A stretch of 64,000 nucleotides of DNA, taken from positions 1 to 64,000 of the forward strand of contig NZ_JACJVO010000056.1 in the NCBI RefSeq assembly GCF_014212055.1. The letters are read 5' to 3'. The position numbers were made by a program, and so were the translations under genes. This document shows positions 39,021-47,648 of this stretch, one piece after another. The notes below the pieces were generated by a model. It ran no database searches. It saw only the letters and a list, made by a program, of their open reading frames with translations, and had not been told where the DNA came from. The DNA comes from Cohnella zeiphila. GTDB taxonomy: Bacteria; Bacillota; Bacilli; Paenibacillales; Paenibacillaceae. Numbering within the stretch: position 1 is the stretch's first letter; every line of letters begins with the position of its first letter.

Positions 39021-40385
39021 TTACTTCAGCAGCGCCCTGACCGTCTCGGGAATGCTCTCGACCGTCTCTTCCACGCCGGTATCGGCATTGATGTAGATCC
39101 GGTACTTGCCTCCGTTCACGGTACCCGTGAACTCGTGGCACAGCACATCCTTATTCTCTTCGTTCTCGATGACGGCCAGATTGTAGCTGTCCACCCGGAA
39201 GTCGGAATGAAGCGCCTTTTGGGCTTCGTCCTTGCTGATCTTCGGCGTCATATTCGGAAGTGTCTTCGGCGCGAATACATGGTCCGTCGCCTGCAAGCCG
39301 ACCGCTTCTCCGTTGTCGAGGGCAACCCGGACCGTGACCTTGTCCGGATAAATGCGCACATTGTCGCGAAGACCGACGAACGTAAACACCGCGACATGAT
39401 CGTACTCGTCATAGGAGACGGGCGTCATGTCCTTGTAGCCGTGGCGCTGCAGGAATTGCGAAGCCTGCGTGCGGGCGGCGGCGAAATCGAGCTTCCGGGT
39501 CTGAACGGGCCTCGGATCCATGTACCACAGCAGTTCTCCGCCCTTGCGGGTATAGTCGAGCTGAATGGTTTCGCCCCCTGCTCCCTGCACCGACGCCGTA
39601 TAGCTCGGGAGATCGGTTTTCTGGCCGTTCTCCGTCACTTGGACGCCCTGAACGGGGCCTACCCCTTTCGTCACGCTAAGGAACTGTTCCGCCTTGCGCT
39701 TGACGTCATCCGGCGTCGTATCCGAGCCCGACAGCATCTTCACCGAGCGAACGCGCTTCGCGGACATCATCGACGGTCCCCAATCGTTCTCCGGATAAGA
39801 GCCGATCTTCTTGTCCACCGCCTTGAAGCCGTCGATAATCGTGTTGTTATGAGGCTCGTCCTTCCCCGCCATCGCCACTTCCACGTCCGTCCAGCGAAGA
39901 TGATCGTTCAGGACGGAATCCTGGATTTTCCCCAAGTCTTTGTTGATGTCGACCGCTTTGGCATAAAGCGACTTCATCGTTTTGATCTCGCTTTCGGAGA
40001 GCGGCTGCTTGGTCAAATCCCGCACGGACGTCCGGTAAGAGAAATCGGAGATCCGCGACAGGAAATCGCCGGTCTTGTTAAAAGGCAGCATCGCCAACGG
40101 AAGCTGATTCACTTCTTTCTGGGCGTCGCCGGTCAAGCGCCATACCTTCACCAGACCTTTGCGCTGAGCGCCCTGGGAGACCGAGGAGACGGCCAGCGTC
40201 TGGCTCAATTCGTCCTGAAGCCTTCCCATATGGTTGGTCAAGTCATGGAATGCCCGCTGATACTGATTCTCCGCCTTGATCAGGATGGCGTTCTTCTCCT
40301 GATGCTCCTGATAGCCCCACATGATCGCTCCGATAAACAGCAATGCCGCGATCGGAAACATCACCGAACTTAACCGCCCATACAT
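39021..40385 (-). CDS. ypeB: Germination protein YpeB
   Basis: A 454-aa spore protein with an N-terminal membrane anchor (about residues 7-24), a long helical region and C-terminal PepSY-type repeats (ISKDEAQKALHSDFRVD, KYRIYINADTGVEE). In Bacillus YpeB stabilises the cortex-lytic enzyme SleB and the two genes are adjacent. Here no sleB is next to it; the gene is followed on the minus strand by ypfA and preceded by a small CxxC protein gene and prsW. Confidence 0.93.
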   Translation of the reverse strand: MYGRLSSVMFPIAALLFIGAIMWGYQEHQEKNAILIKAENQYQRAFHDLTNHMGRLQDELSQTLAVSSVSQGAQRKGLVKVWRLTGDAQKEVNQLPLAMLPFNKTGDFLSRISDFSYRTSVRDLTKQPLSESEIKTMKSLYAKAVDINKDLGKIQDSVLNDHLRWTDVEVAMAGKDEPHNNTIIDGFKAVDKKIGSYPENDWGPSMMSAKRVRSVKMLSGSDTTPDDVKRKAEQFLSVTKGVGPVQGVQVTENGQKTDLPSYTASVQGAGGETIQLDYTRKGGELLWYMDPRPVQTRKLDFAAARTQASQFLQRHGYKDMTPVSYDEYDHVAVFTFVGLRDNVRIYPDKVTVRVALDNGEAVGLQATDHVFAPKTLPNMTPKISKDEAQKALHSDFRVDSYNLAVIENEENKDVLCHEFTGTVNGGKYRIYINADTGVEETVESIPETVRALLK

Positions 40386-40473
40386 GAAAAGCCGACCCCT
40401 TTCATTCCCAGACTGCCGTTCGGCGTTAGTGTGGGAAGTCGGAGCCGACTTTATTCATGCCGCCGGGGCGGCT

Positions 40474-40632
40474 TCAAGCATGATTCTCTTCGATTTCGAA
40501 ATCGTCCGCATTGCTGCACAGGCACATCTTGAAGCCCGTGTCGATGCGTCCGCGTTCCCTGCGTCCCCGCAGGACGAACTTCTCTCCGCAGCGGTTGCAG
40601 CGGATGGTGACTTTTACCCGTGATGCCGTCAT
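40474..40632 (-). CDS. Small zinc-ribbon-like protein (52 aa)
   Basis: A 52-codon gene with GGAGGG 8-9 bases before its ATG at 40632. The product begins MTASRVKVTIRCNRCGEKF and has a CxxC and a CLC pair, suggesting a one-metal ribbon or knuckle, with an acidic C-terminus. It sits between prsW and ypeB. I do not recognise a named family. Confidence 0.7.
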   Translation of the reverse strand: MTASRVKVTIRCNRCGEKFVLRGRRERGRIDTGFKMCLCSNADDFEIEENHA

Positions 40633-40716
40633 CGCCCATTCCCTCCATGCTTGACCGGCCAAGAACGCTCTTGGCCTATTATCGCCGTCTTCTAGCATGA
40701 AGTATGGACCGATCGG

Positions 40717-41412
40717 TCAAGGTTTAACCTCTTCCTCCCGTTTGAGGAGCCGGAACGGCGAGATCGCGTTCGCCCGATTGACGCTGCGGATGCCCCTCAG
40801 CCAGAGAAGGAACATGAACGGAACCATGATCCACAACCAGCGGGACGGAACCGTCTGCATCAGAAAATCATACAGGCCGTGAGCGCCTATCGGAAGCGCC
40901 AGCGCCAATGCCAGGTGAAGCTTGCTTCTTCGGCCGGACGAGAATTTTGCCCTCCCCATCGAATACCCCATAAAGACGCCGAACAAAGCATGGCCCGATA
41001 CGGGGAGAAGCGCCCGGGCAAGCAGCATGCCGAACGTTACGGTCTCGGTGAACGCGTACAGGACGTTCTCGAGCGTGGCGAAGCCAAGCGAGACGGCCGT
41101 GGCATAAACGATGCCGTCATACGGCTCGTCGAATTCGGTATGGTTATAGATGATATGGAACAACACGAACCACTTGATAAATTCTTCGATGCCGGCCGAG
41201 ATCAGGAAGGAAAACGCGAAAGGCGATTCTCCCAGCCATAGCGTTAGCGCCCTTTGGACGATCATGACCGGTAGCACGGTCAGCGCCCCGGTCAGGAACA
41301 GCTTGATGACGATCGGCAGCGGTTCGGCGTCGTAACGGTCTTTCCAGTAGAAGTAAGCCAGCAGTGCGATGCCGGGAGCGATCGCCGCGGCCAGTACGGA
41401 AAAAAGAAGCAA
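40717..41412 (-). CDS. prsW: Intramembrane protease PrsW
   Basis: A 231-aa polytopic membrane protease. In B. subtilis it makes the site-1 cut in the anti-sigma factor RsiW. Family features include IAPGIALLAYFY near the N-terminus, the two catalytic glutamates in SAGIEEFIKW, FDEPYDGIVYATAVSLGFATLE and PVSGHALFGVFMG. The TTG start at 41412 is chosen because a G-rich site lies 7 bases upstream and the product then begins where B. subtilis PrsW begins; an ATG at 41445 is the alternative. prsW is near ypeB in Bacillus too. Confidence 0.92.
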   Translation of the reverse strand: MLLFSVLAAAIAPGIALLAYFYWKDRYDAEPLPIVIKLFLTGALTVLPVMIVQRALTLWLGESPFAFSFLISAGIEEFIKWFVLFHIIYNHTEFDEPYDGIVYATAVSLGFATLENVLYAFTETVTFGMLLARALLPVSGHALFGVFMGYSMGRAKFSSGRRSKLHLALALALPIGAHGLYDFLMQTVPSRWLWIMVPFMFLLWLRGIRSVNRANAISPFRLLKREEEVKP

Positions 41413-41492
41413 TCGCTTCCCCCCCTTCCTTCTCTCATTATACATGGTCGGGCGCTTGCTTACATCCACCGTTTCATGGAGATGCCGAATGC

Positions 41493-41543
41493 AAAAACGG
41501 ACATTTTGCCGGAACGCTGGGCGTTCGTGTCAAAATGTCCGTT
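41493..41543 (-). terminator. Terminator after mecA
   Basis: On the minus strand AACGGACATTTTG and CAAAATGTCCGTT form a perfect 13-bp stem with an inner GAACGC/GCGTTC stem, followed by TTTGC. Confidence 0.85.
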
Positions 41544-41588
41544 CGTTACGAAACCGGAAATCGGGAGACCGGGCACCGAAGCTTCTGT

Positions 41589-42191
41589 TTATGCAAAATG
41601 TTCGGACAACACCTTCACGGCGTCGGAGGCGATCACCAGCTCGCCGTATTCCTCCAGGACGGCGGGAGTTACGGAAGTCGCCTCCCCGTACTCGGCCAAG
41701 ACGGCGATCAACGCGTGATAAGTCGCTCCTTCCAGTCCGGCGGGATCGAAGCACAGAACCCATTGGTTCTGATACCGGTACATCCTTCCTTCTCCCGTCA
41801 GATGGGAGTTGAGCGTCTTGGCGGCCCCGATGGCGTCTTCAATATCCCGGAAACGATATATAATGGCCTCGCTCTGCTCGAGCGTTACTTCCATTTCGTA
41901 CACTTCTTCGTCGGCCTCCTCGTCCGAAGACGAGTCCGCGTCGCGATCCAGCTTGCCTCTCGTTACGATCACGACCATTCCTTGCGCGGGCATCGCGAAT
42001 ACTTCCACCGCAAGCGGTCCGGATGCGTCGAAGCCAAGCTCGTTGTAAGCTTGATCCATCATCTCGCTGAACAGCTCGTGAACCTTCGGAATTTCGCGCC
42101 ACATGTCTTCTTTCTGAATCCCGCGTTCCGACAGATCGTCGAAGGTAAGGAAAATCCTAATCTTGTCTTGGCTAAGCCGCTCCATCCTCAT
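41589..42191 (-). CDS. mecA: Adaptor protein MecA
   Basis: A 200-aa adaptor that targets proteins such as ComK to the ClpC-ClpP protease. The N-terminal domain (MRMERLSQDKIRIFLTFDDL) binds substrate, an acidic linker (DADSSSDEEADEEV, about 100-113) follows, and the C-terminal domain (FRDIEDAIGAAK, LVIASDAVKVLSEHF) binds ClpC. The start at 42191 has AGGAGG eight bases upstream. It is monocistronic with a strong terminator. Confidence 0.93.
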   Translation of the reverse strand: MRMERLSQDKIRIFLTFDDLSERGIQKEDMWREIPKVHELFSEMMDQAYNELGFDASGPLAVEVFAMPAQGMVVIVTRGKLDRDADSSSDEEADEEVYEMEVTLEQSEAIIYRFRDIEDAIGAAKTLNSHLTGEGRMYRYQNQWVLCFDPAGLEGATYHALIAVLAEYGEATSVTPAVLEEYGELVIASDAVKVLSEHFA

Positions 42192-42325
42192 GACAGGATC
42201 CTCCTTCTGCACACGATGGGTGATAACAGCGTATGACGTGGCATATAATGTGTGATTCAATTGTGCTTTTACAACATGTTATCACTTCTCTTCCTGAAAT
42301 GCACTAGGGAAAACCACCGAAAAGC

Positions 42326-42372
42326 AAAAAAACGGCGCCGGTCCGCCTCGATCCACGAGGCGGGCCGATGCC
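42326..42372 (-). terminator. Terminator after the 117-aa gene
   Basis: On the minus strand a long GC-rich hairpin with GGCATCGG...CCGGCGCC and CCGCCTC/GAGGCGG arms is followed by GTTTTTTT. Confidence 0.85.
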
Positions 42373-42410
42373 GCTGCCGGTCTCGCTCCGTTTCGGACAA
42401 AAAGTCCGAC

Positions 42411-42764
42411 TCAGATGCGGTGATGCTCGCTTTGTTCCAAAATCTCGTTCACGTGGCGCTGCACGTCGGAATCCTGAGACGCGATCCGGGCGACCTCGTC
42501 AAGCCCGCCCCGTGAGGAAGAGCTTGCTTTGCGCTCGTCGCGCCGACCTTCACGGCCATCTTCCCGGTCGTGATGATCTTTCTTCCATTGATGATCCCCG
42601 TCGCCGAACCGCCAGCTCATCATGCGTCCGACGGACTCCTCTTTCATTCCCCTCATGCGATTGCCCAGTTGGCCGGCCGCCATCGACAGCATGCCGTTTC
42701 TCCGACACATCATGACGAGCGCCGCTCCGGCCAGTCCGCCCATAACGAAAGCTCCGATTTTCAC
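42411..42764 (-). CDS. Small membrane-anchored hypothetical protein
   Basis: A 117-aa protein starting at a GTG (42764) with AGGAGG eight bases upstream. It has one N-terminal hydrophobic segment (about residues 2-20) containing several Met and Gly residues, then a very charged, His/Asp/Arg-rich region and a helical C-terminus (LDEVARIASQDSDVQRHVNE). The low-complexity middle may be disordered. Monocistronic; function unknown. Confidence 0.75.
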   Translation of the reverse strand: MKIGAFVMGGLAGAALVMMCRRNGMLSMAAGQLGNRMRGMKEESVGRMMSWRFGDGDHQWKKDHHDREDGREGRRDERKASSSSRGGLDEVARIASQDSDVQRHVNEILEQSEHHRI

Positions 42765-42953
42765 CTGAAGTCCCTCCTGTTCTGATGCATCCTTCAGAGG
42801 GATGCCCGCCCTCTTATTGTGGCTTCCGGGCGTCCGCTCATGCGCCATCAAAATAAGGAAACGCCGCCAGTGCCCGCTAAAGAACGGATATGATAAAATC
42901 GGAGGAAAATCGACGTTGTTCACCATGCAGCCCCCAAGGAGGAAATCCGAAGC

Positions 42954-43814
42954 ATGAAACGCTTTGCCGCCGTCATCGCCGTTCCCGTCCTGCTCTTCTC
43001 TTTGCCCGCCTGCGGCAGCGGGCCGAGCCCGATCGCATCTCACGCCGTCGCGTCAGCGTCGTCTTCCGCATCCTCTGCGGAATCGGCATCGCTTTCTCCG
43101 CTTCCCTCTACGCCTCCGGCTGCGGCGGAAGCTTCCGTTCCGGCATCCGGGAAGAAAGCCGCGCCTTTGTACCGGATGAATAAAAATTACGATATCGTGC
43201 CCATCGATCCTGATTCGGTTTCCGCCAAAGTCGTGCTGCTCACGTTCGACGACGGCCCGAAGGCCGAAGCGACGCTGAAGCCGATACTCGATACGCTGGA
43301 CAAGCACCGTGCCAAGGCGATCTTCTTCGTGAACGGATTCCGGGTTCAAAAGCATCCCGGGCTGCTGAAGGAGATCGACGAACGCGGGCAGACGGTCGGC
43401 AACCATACTTGGAGCCATGCGATGCTCGGCAAAGAGAAGCCGGACAAAGTCCGGGAGGAGATCGGCAAGACGCAGGATATCGTAAAGGAGACGATCGGGA
43501 AGACGCCGGTTTTCTTCCGGCCGCCCAACGCTTCCGGGAACGCGGATACGCACGCCGCCGTCAAGGAGTATGGCATGCTCTATATGACCTGGTCGGTCGG
43601 CTCTCTCGACTGGGAGATGAGCGGCGACAAGATCAAGGACAAGACCGCCGCGATCGTCAAGAACGTCTCGGAACAGCTTCACTCCGGCAGCAATATTCTG
43701 ATGCACGAGCTCCCCTGGACGGGAACCGCGTTGGATGCCCTGCTAACCGACCTCGAGAAGCGCGGCTACTCTTTCGTCGATCCGCGGAGCATCGACACGG
43801 CCACTTCGAAATAA
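42954..43814 (+). CDS. Polysaccharide deacetylase lipoprotein (NodB family)
   Basis: A 286-aa lipoprotein (lipobox LPAC) with a long Ser/Ala/Pro linker (about residues 21-65) and a NodB domain. Motif 1 is TFDDGP with the metal aspartate, motif 2 is GNHTWSHAM (HxxxH), motif 4 is LDWEM and motif 5 is ILMHELPW. Motif 3 reads FRPPNA where most members have RPPYG/RPPFG, which could alter the active site. It should deacetylate cell-wall glycan or a similar polymer outside the membrane. AAGGAGG lies ten bases before the ATG. It is the first plus-strand protein gene of the window. Confidence 0.88.
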   Translation: MKRFAAVIAVPVLLFSLPACGSGPSPIASHAVASASSSASSAESASLSPLPSTPPAAAEASVPASGKKAAPLYRMNKNYDIVPIDPDSVSAKVVLLTFDDGPKAEATLKPILDTLDKHRAKAIFFVNGFRVQKHPGLLKEIDERGQTVGNHTWSHAMLGKEKPDKVREEIGKTQDIVKETIGKTPVFFRPPNASGNADTHAAVKEYGMLYMTWSVGSLDWEMSGDKIKDKTAAIVKNVSEQLHSGSNILMHELPWTGTALDALLTDLEKRGYSFVDPRSIDTATSK

Positions 43815-43844
43815 CTGCCGGTATTTACGGAATCGTTCAGGGGC

Positions 43845-43897
43845 TCCCCCAAAAGTAACCGGTATAAGCTGCGGAGCTTCGCTTCACTTTTGGGGGA
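43845..43897. repeat. Palindromic intergenic repeat, copy D
   Basis: A 53-base element whose 12-bp ends TCCCCCAAAAGT / ACTTTTGGGGGA are identical to copy A at 26507. The centre differs (GTAACCGGTATAAGCTG then CGGAGCTTCGCTTC). It fills the gap between two convergent genes and abuts the stop codon of the minus-strand gene, where it may act as a two-way terminator. Confidence 0.75.
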
Positions 43898-44203
43898 TTA
43901 GTTTTGCTGAACCAGCTTGTTGCCCCACCAGAGCAGCGTCGCCACGAGCGCCGTGAACAGCACGACGAGCGCCCGGTAAAACCAACGGGACCATTTGATG
44001 CGCCTGGACGGATGGACGGAGGCTCGCGGCGGCATTCCCGTCTCCGGGATGCCCGACGCGGCCGCCGTCATGGCGATGGCCAGTTCCAGTTCCTCGATCG
44101 TCAGCGGCACTTCTTCCACCGACGGGCTATCCGGCTCCTCGAGTGCGATACGCTTCGCTTCCCGATAGCTGGCCCACACCGAAGAACCTTCTTCGTCTAT
44201 CAT
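43898..44203 (-). CDS. Hypothetical protein with C-terminal membrane anchor
   Basis: A 101-aa protein with an acidic, helical cytoplasmic part (REAKRIALEEPDSPSVEE) and a single C-terminal hydrophobic segment (about residues 76-96, LVVLFTALVATLLWWG). It overlaps the stop of the CPBP protease gene in an ATGA, so it is coupled to it and may be its partner or substrate. No family recognised. Confidence 0.75.
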   Translation of the reverse strand: MIDEEGSSVWASYREAKRIALEEPDSPSVEEVPLTIEELELAIAMTAAASGIPETGMPPRASVHPSRRIKWSRWFYRALVVLFTALVATLLWWGNKLVQQN

Positions 44204-44799
44204 GACTTCATTTCCCTCCGCAAACGTATGATAAGCCCCATGATCAGATCGATCAGGAAATGAGCGGCGATCGGCGCCCACAACGTGCCGGCATGGATGT
44301 ACACCCAACCGAGCGCGTAGCTGATGGCGAACACCATGCCGGTCGGAATCCAATGCCGCAGGTAGCGCACGTGAATCGCCGCGAACAGAATGCTGGTCCA
44401 GTACGGACCGAACGAGCTTTGCACCGCGCCCCGGAACAGCAGCTCCTCGCATACGCTGACGATCGCGCAGATCAGCACGATATGCCAGATCGGGCGGCCG
44501 CGGAAAATCCGCTCGTTGATGCCCCCGTCTTCCATCGCTTCCTCCGGCGTCCAGCGCGAGACGAGCAGGTCCAGCAGCACGACCGCCAATGCGAGTCCCG
44601 CCGCCCAAACCGCGAACCGATAATCTTCCGGAAACCTGAATAAAAGGATCGCATTTCTCCCCTGAAAAATTACCCATAGCATGCCGATAATGAAAGTAAT
44701 GCCCTGCGTGGCGTACAAATTGATCAGCAGCAGCCGCTCGCTGATCTGGTCCGCCGAGACGCTGCGCACCTTCAAATTGCGGATGTCGAATTTTCTCAT
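44200..44799 (-). CDS. CPBP family intramembrane endopeptidase
   Basis: A 199-aa polytopic membrane protein of the CAAX protease/bacteriocin-processing family (Abi). The motifs EELLFRG (about residues 114-120) and HVRYLRHW plus AAHFLIDLIMG hold the expected glutamates and histidines. The start at 44799 has GAGGG close upstream; an ATG at 44820 is the alternative. It is followed by a coupled small membrane protein gene. Confidence 0.88.
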   Translation of the reverse strand: MRKFDIRNLKVRSVSADQISERLLLINLYATQGITFIIGMLWVIFQGRNAILLFRFPEDYRFAVWAAGLALAVVLLDLLVSRWTPEEAMEDGGINERIFRGRPIWHIVLICAIVSVCEELLFRGAVQSSFGPYWTSILFAAIHVRYLRHWIPTGMVFAISYALGWVYIHAGTLWAPIAAHFLIDLIMGLIIRLRREMKS

Positions 44800-44828
44800 G
44801 TTCCCTCTGCTAGCCTTCATTTTTGATA

Positions 44829-44858
44829 TTGTGAGAATGAGGCCGGATTCACTATACT
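44829..44858 (+). promoter_or_regulatory. Promoter of the anchored unknown gene
   Basis: TTGTGA (44829-44834) and TATACT (44853-44858) with an 18-base spacer lie 36 bases before the plus-strand gene start. Confidence 0.5.
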
Positions 44859-44893
44859 AGACCTACTACATTGACGGTAAAGAGGAGTAAATG

Positions 44894-45820
44894 ATGGAAA
44901 AACGTCTGTCTCGAATGGATCTTTTGTTCGCCTTGGGTTTCCTGTTCATGCTCATCGTTGCGGTGGGCGCTTTTTTCTATGGCGTCAAGGTCGGTTCAAC
45001 GGAAGCCGAAAGCCGCTATACGCAAGCCAACGGTACGACCGATGTCGCGGTTAAAGCGCAGACGGCGAACGCCTATCAGCTTCAAGATCTCGTATCTTTC
45101 TATCATACCGTATTTTTGCCTTATCGTGAATTCGTGACCGAATGGCAGGATGCCAAAGCCAAGTGGCTCGGCGACGCCACGACCGACCGCTCTTCCGCGT
45201 TGAAAGAGCTTGTCAAGTCTGCCGAATCGAAATACGATGAAATGAAGGTTGCTTATATCCCGCCGGTATCGCCGCTGCTGAAGCAATCCCAGGACCAGTA
45301 TTTGAAAAGCCTCAAGCTATACCGGGACTCCTTGTCCGACCGCGTCTCCAAGGGCAACGACGGAGCGGCTTCGCTGCTGATCGAACAAATCGCCGGAGAC
45401 GCCTATTATAAAGAAGGATTAAAATTGGGACTGGCTGCGCAAGAGCAATACTACGACTCCATGGTTCAGTGGGCAGCCACCGTGAATATCGATATCCCGA
45501 ACAATCCCGTCGGCTCCACCTCGCTCGGATTGACGTCCTGGAAGGTGCTCCCGCTCGTTCTGAAAAATCGGATCTCCGCCCTTTACTTGCAGGAGCAATC
45601 GATTCAAGGCGCATTCCTGCCCCAGGACTTGACCGCGAGAATCGACACGTTCCTCGCTTCCGGTCAAGCGGAGAAGATGAAGCTGAAGTCCGTGTCTTCC
45701 GTCGCCGATCTGCTCGTTCAGACCGACGCGGTGCGCGGCGGCGACTTTCTCGGGGCCAAGGATCGCTTCTACTCGAAGCAGCTGGTTCCGCAGCTCCCGT
45801 TCTTTTTCCCGGACAATTAA
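44894..45820 (+). CDS. Membrane-anchored protein of unknown function
   Basis: A 308-aa protein with one N-terminal hydrophobic segment (about residues 9-29, LLFALGFLFMLIVAVGAFFY) and a long outside domain rich in predicted helices. No enzymatic motif is visible. ATG at 44894 gives a six-base spacing to GAGGAG; an ATG three bases earlier is equally in frame. It has its own promoter and lies upstream of serA. I do not recognise the family. Confidence 0.8.
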   Translation: MEKRLSRMDLLFALGFLFMLIVAVGAFFYGVKVGSTEAESRYTQANGTTDVAVKAQTANAYQLQDLVSFYHTVFLPYREFVTEWQDAKAKWLGDATTDRSSALKELVKSAESKYDEMKVAYIPPVSPLLKQSQDQYLKSLKLYRDSLSDRVSKGNDGAASLLIEQIAGDAYYKEGLKLGLAAQEQYYDSMVQWAATVNIDIPNNPVGSTSLGLTSWKVLPLVLKNRISALYLQEQSIQGAFLPQDLTARIDTFLASGQAEKMKLKSVSSVADLLVQTDAVRGGDFLGAKDRFYSKQLVPQLPFFFPDN

Positions 45821-46022
45821 CGACAGATATCGGGACGATCGGCAGGAATTGCGAACAATTCGCCATTGATTTGCCTGTCTCCATGCTATAAAATGAAAAA
45901 TGCCGTAAAGCACGCTTCGGATGCAATACCACCCTTAAGCGCACCGTTTGTTCGCCGGGATGCGGACGACGGAGAGGCTGGGGGTGTTTTCTATTATCCT
46001 TGAACCAGTAGGGGGCTTTTTC
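45821..46022 (+). promoter_or_regulatory. serA upstream region
   Basis: About 200 bases without a gene. TGCTATAAAAT at about 45883-45893 is an extended -10 candidate with no clear -35, leaving a ~130-nt leader before serA. I see no T-box, no riboswitch I can name and no strong terminator in it. Confidence 0.35.
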
Positions 46023-47615
46023 ATGTTTAAGGTACTCGTATCCGACCCGATCAGCGATCTCGGGATTTCTCTTCTGGCGGAAGCGCCGGATGTCGCCATC
46101 GATAAGAAAACCGGCTTGTCCGAAGACGAGCTGGTCGCCATTATCGGCGAATATGACGCCTTGCTCGTTCGCAGCCAGACCCGCGTCACCGACCGGATCA
46201 TGACGGCCGGCAAGCAGCTCAAGGTCATCGGCCGCGCCGGCGTCGGCGTCGACAATATCGATCTCGAAGCGGCCACCCGCCGCGGCATCGTCGTCATCAA
46301 CGCGCCGGACGGCAACACGATCACGACCTGCGAGCACACGTTCGCCATGATGATGGCGCTCGCCCGCCATATTCCGCAAGCTTACCTGAAGACGGTCGGC
46401 GGCGAATGGGACCGCAAGTCGTTCGTCGGCGTCGAGCTCCGCAACAAAGTGCTCGGCGTGCTCGGCATGGGCCGCATCGGCAGCGAAGTGGCCGCGCGCG
46501 CCAAAGCGTTCGGCATGACCGTGCTCGGCTACGACCCGTTCCTGACCGAGGAGCGCGCCGAGAAGATGGGCGTTCGTCTGGCGACGGTGGATGACGTGAT
46601 CCGCGAGGCCGACTTCATCACCGTGCACACCCCGTTGACGCCGGAGACCCGCCACATGATCGGCAAAGAGCAGTTCGCCCGCATCAAGAAGGGCGTAAGG
46701 CTCGTCAACTGCGCGCGCGGCGGCATCATCGACGAACAGGCGCTGGTCGAAGCGATCGACGCCGGCATCGTCGCCGGAGCGGCGTTCGACGTGTTCGAAG
46801 AAGAGCCCCCGAAGCCGGATCATCCGTTCCTGACCCATCCGAAGATCATCGTCACCCCCCACCTCGGCGCCTCCACCGTGGAAGCGCAGGAGAACGTGGC
46901 GATCGACGTCTCGGAGCAGCTGCTGCACATCCTGCGCGGAGAACCGTACAAGAATGCGGTGAACATGCCTCCGGTGCCGGCCGACGTGCTGGCCAAGCTG
47001 GAGCCTTACTTCTCTTTCGGACGGAAGCTCGGCAGCTTCGCGTCGCAGATGGCCGACGGAGCCGTGAAAGAGATCGTCGTCGGTTACTCCGGCGAACTGG
47101 CTGACGTCGACACCCAGCCGCTGACCCGCTACGTGGTGCAAGGCGTTCTGGCCCACCATCTCGGCTCGGACCAAGTGAACGCCGTCAACGCGATGCACCT
47201 GGCCAAGACGCGCGGCGTCAACGTCGTCACCAACAAGTCGCACACGAGCAAGGGCTTTACGAGCCTCGTCTCGGTTACGCTCCGGACGTCCAAGGAAGAG
47301 CGTACCGTCGCCGGCGCCCTGCTGAACGGCTTCGGCGCCCGCATCACGCAGATCGACCAATATCCGGTCGACGTCGCGCCGGAAGGCCACATCCTGCTTG
47401 TCTCCCACCAGGATAAGCCGGGCATTATCGGCCGCGTCGGAACGCTGCTCGGCACGAACGACGTCAACATCGCGACAATGCAGGTCGGCCGGAAGCTCGT
47501 CGGCGGTGCCGCCATCATGGCGCTCGGCGTCGACAAGGCCGTTCCGAAGGAAGTGCTCGCCGAAATCGCGGGCCTGCCGGAGCTGACCACCGCCAAGGAA
47601 ATTCATTTGGTCTAA
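46023..47615 (+). CDS. serA: D-3-phosphoglycerate dehydrogenase
   Basis: A 530-aa enzyme that starts serine synthesis by oxidising 3-phosphoglycerate. It has the substrate/NAD domains (GRAGVGVDNIDLEAA, LGVLGMGRIGSEVAARA, with catalytic region VNCARGGIIDEQAL), an intervening ASB domain and a C-terminal ACT domain (HQDKPGIIGRVGTLLG, NIATMQVGR), the long form used by Bacillus. The ATG at 46023 has AGGGGG upstream; 25 earlier in-frame codons are unsupported. A bidirectional terminator lies at 47932-47976 after a repeat array. Confidence 0.96.
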   Translation: MFKVLVSDPISDLGISLLAEAPDVAIDKKTGLSEDELVAIIGEYDALLVRSQTRVTDRIMTAGKQLKVIGRAGVGVDNIDLEAATRRGIVVINAPDGNTITTCEHTFAMMMALARHIPQAYLKTVGGEWDRKSFVGVELRNKVLGVLGMGRIGSEVAARAKAFGMTVLGYDPFLTEERAEKMGVRLATVDDVIREADFITVHTPLTPETRHMIGKEQFARIKKGVRLVNCARGGIIDEQALVEAIDAGIVAGAAFDVFEEEPPKPDHPFLTHPKIIVTPHLGASTVEAQENVAIDVSEQLLHILRGEPYKNAVNMPPVPADVLAKLEPYFSFGRKLGSFASQMADGAVKEIVVGYSGELADVDTQPLTRYVVQGVLAHHLGSDQVNAVNAMHLAKTRGVNVVTNKSHTSKGFTSLVSVTLRTSKEERTVAGALLNGFGARITQIDQYPVDVAPEGHILLVSHQDKPGIIGRVGTLLGTNDVNIATMQVGRKLVGGAAIMALGVDKAVPKEVLAEIAGLPELTTAKEIHLV

Positions 47616-47648
47616 ACTATACTTTCGCCAAGTCTGCGGGTCTGGGAT

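Noticed and set aside
40717-41445. prsW starting at the ATG at 41445
   Set aside because: The TTG at 41412 has a better ribosome-binding site and gives an N-terminus that matches B. subtilis PrsW; a TATAAT-like string lies between the two.
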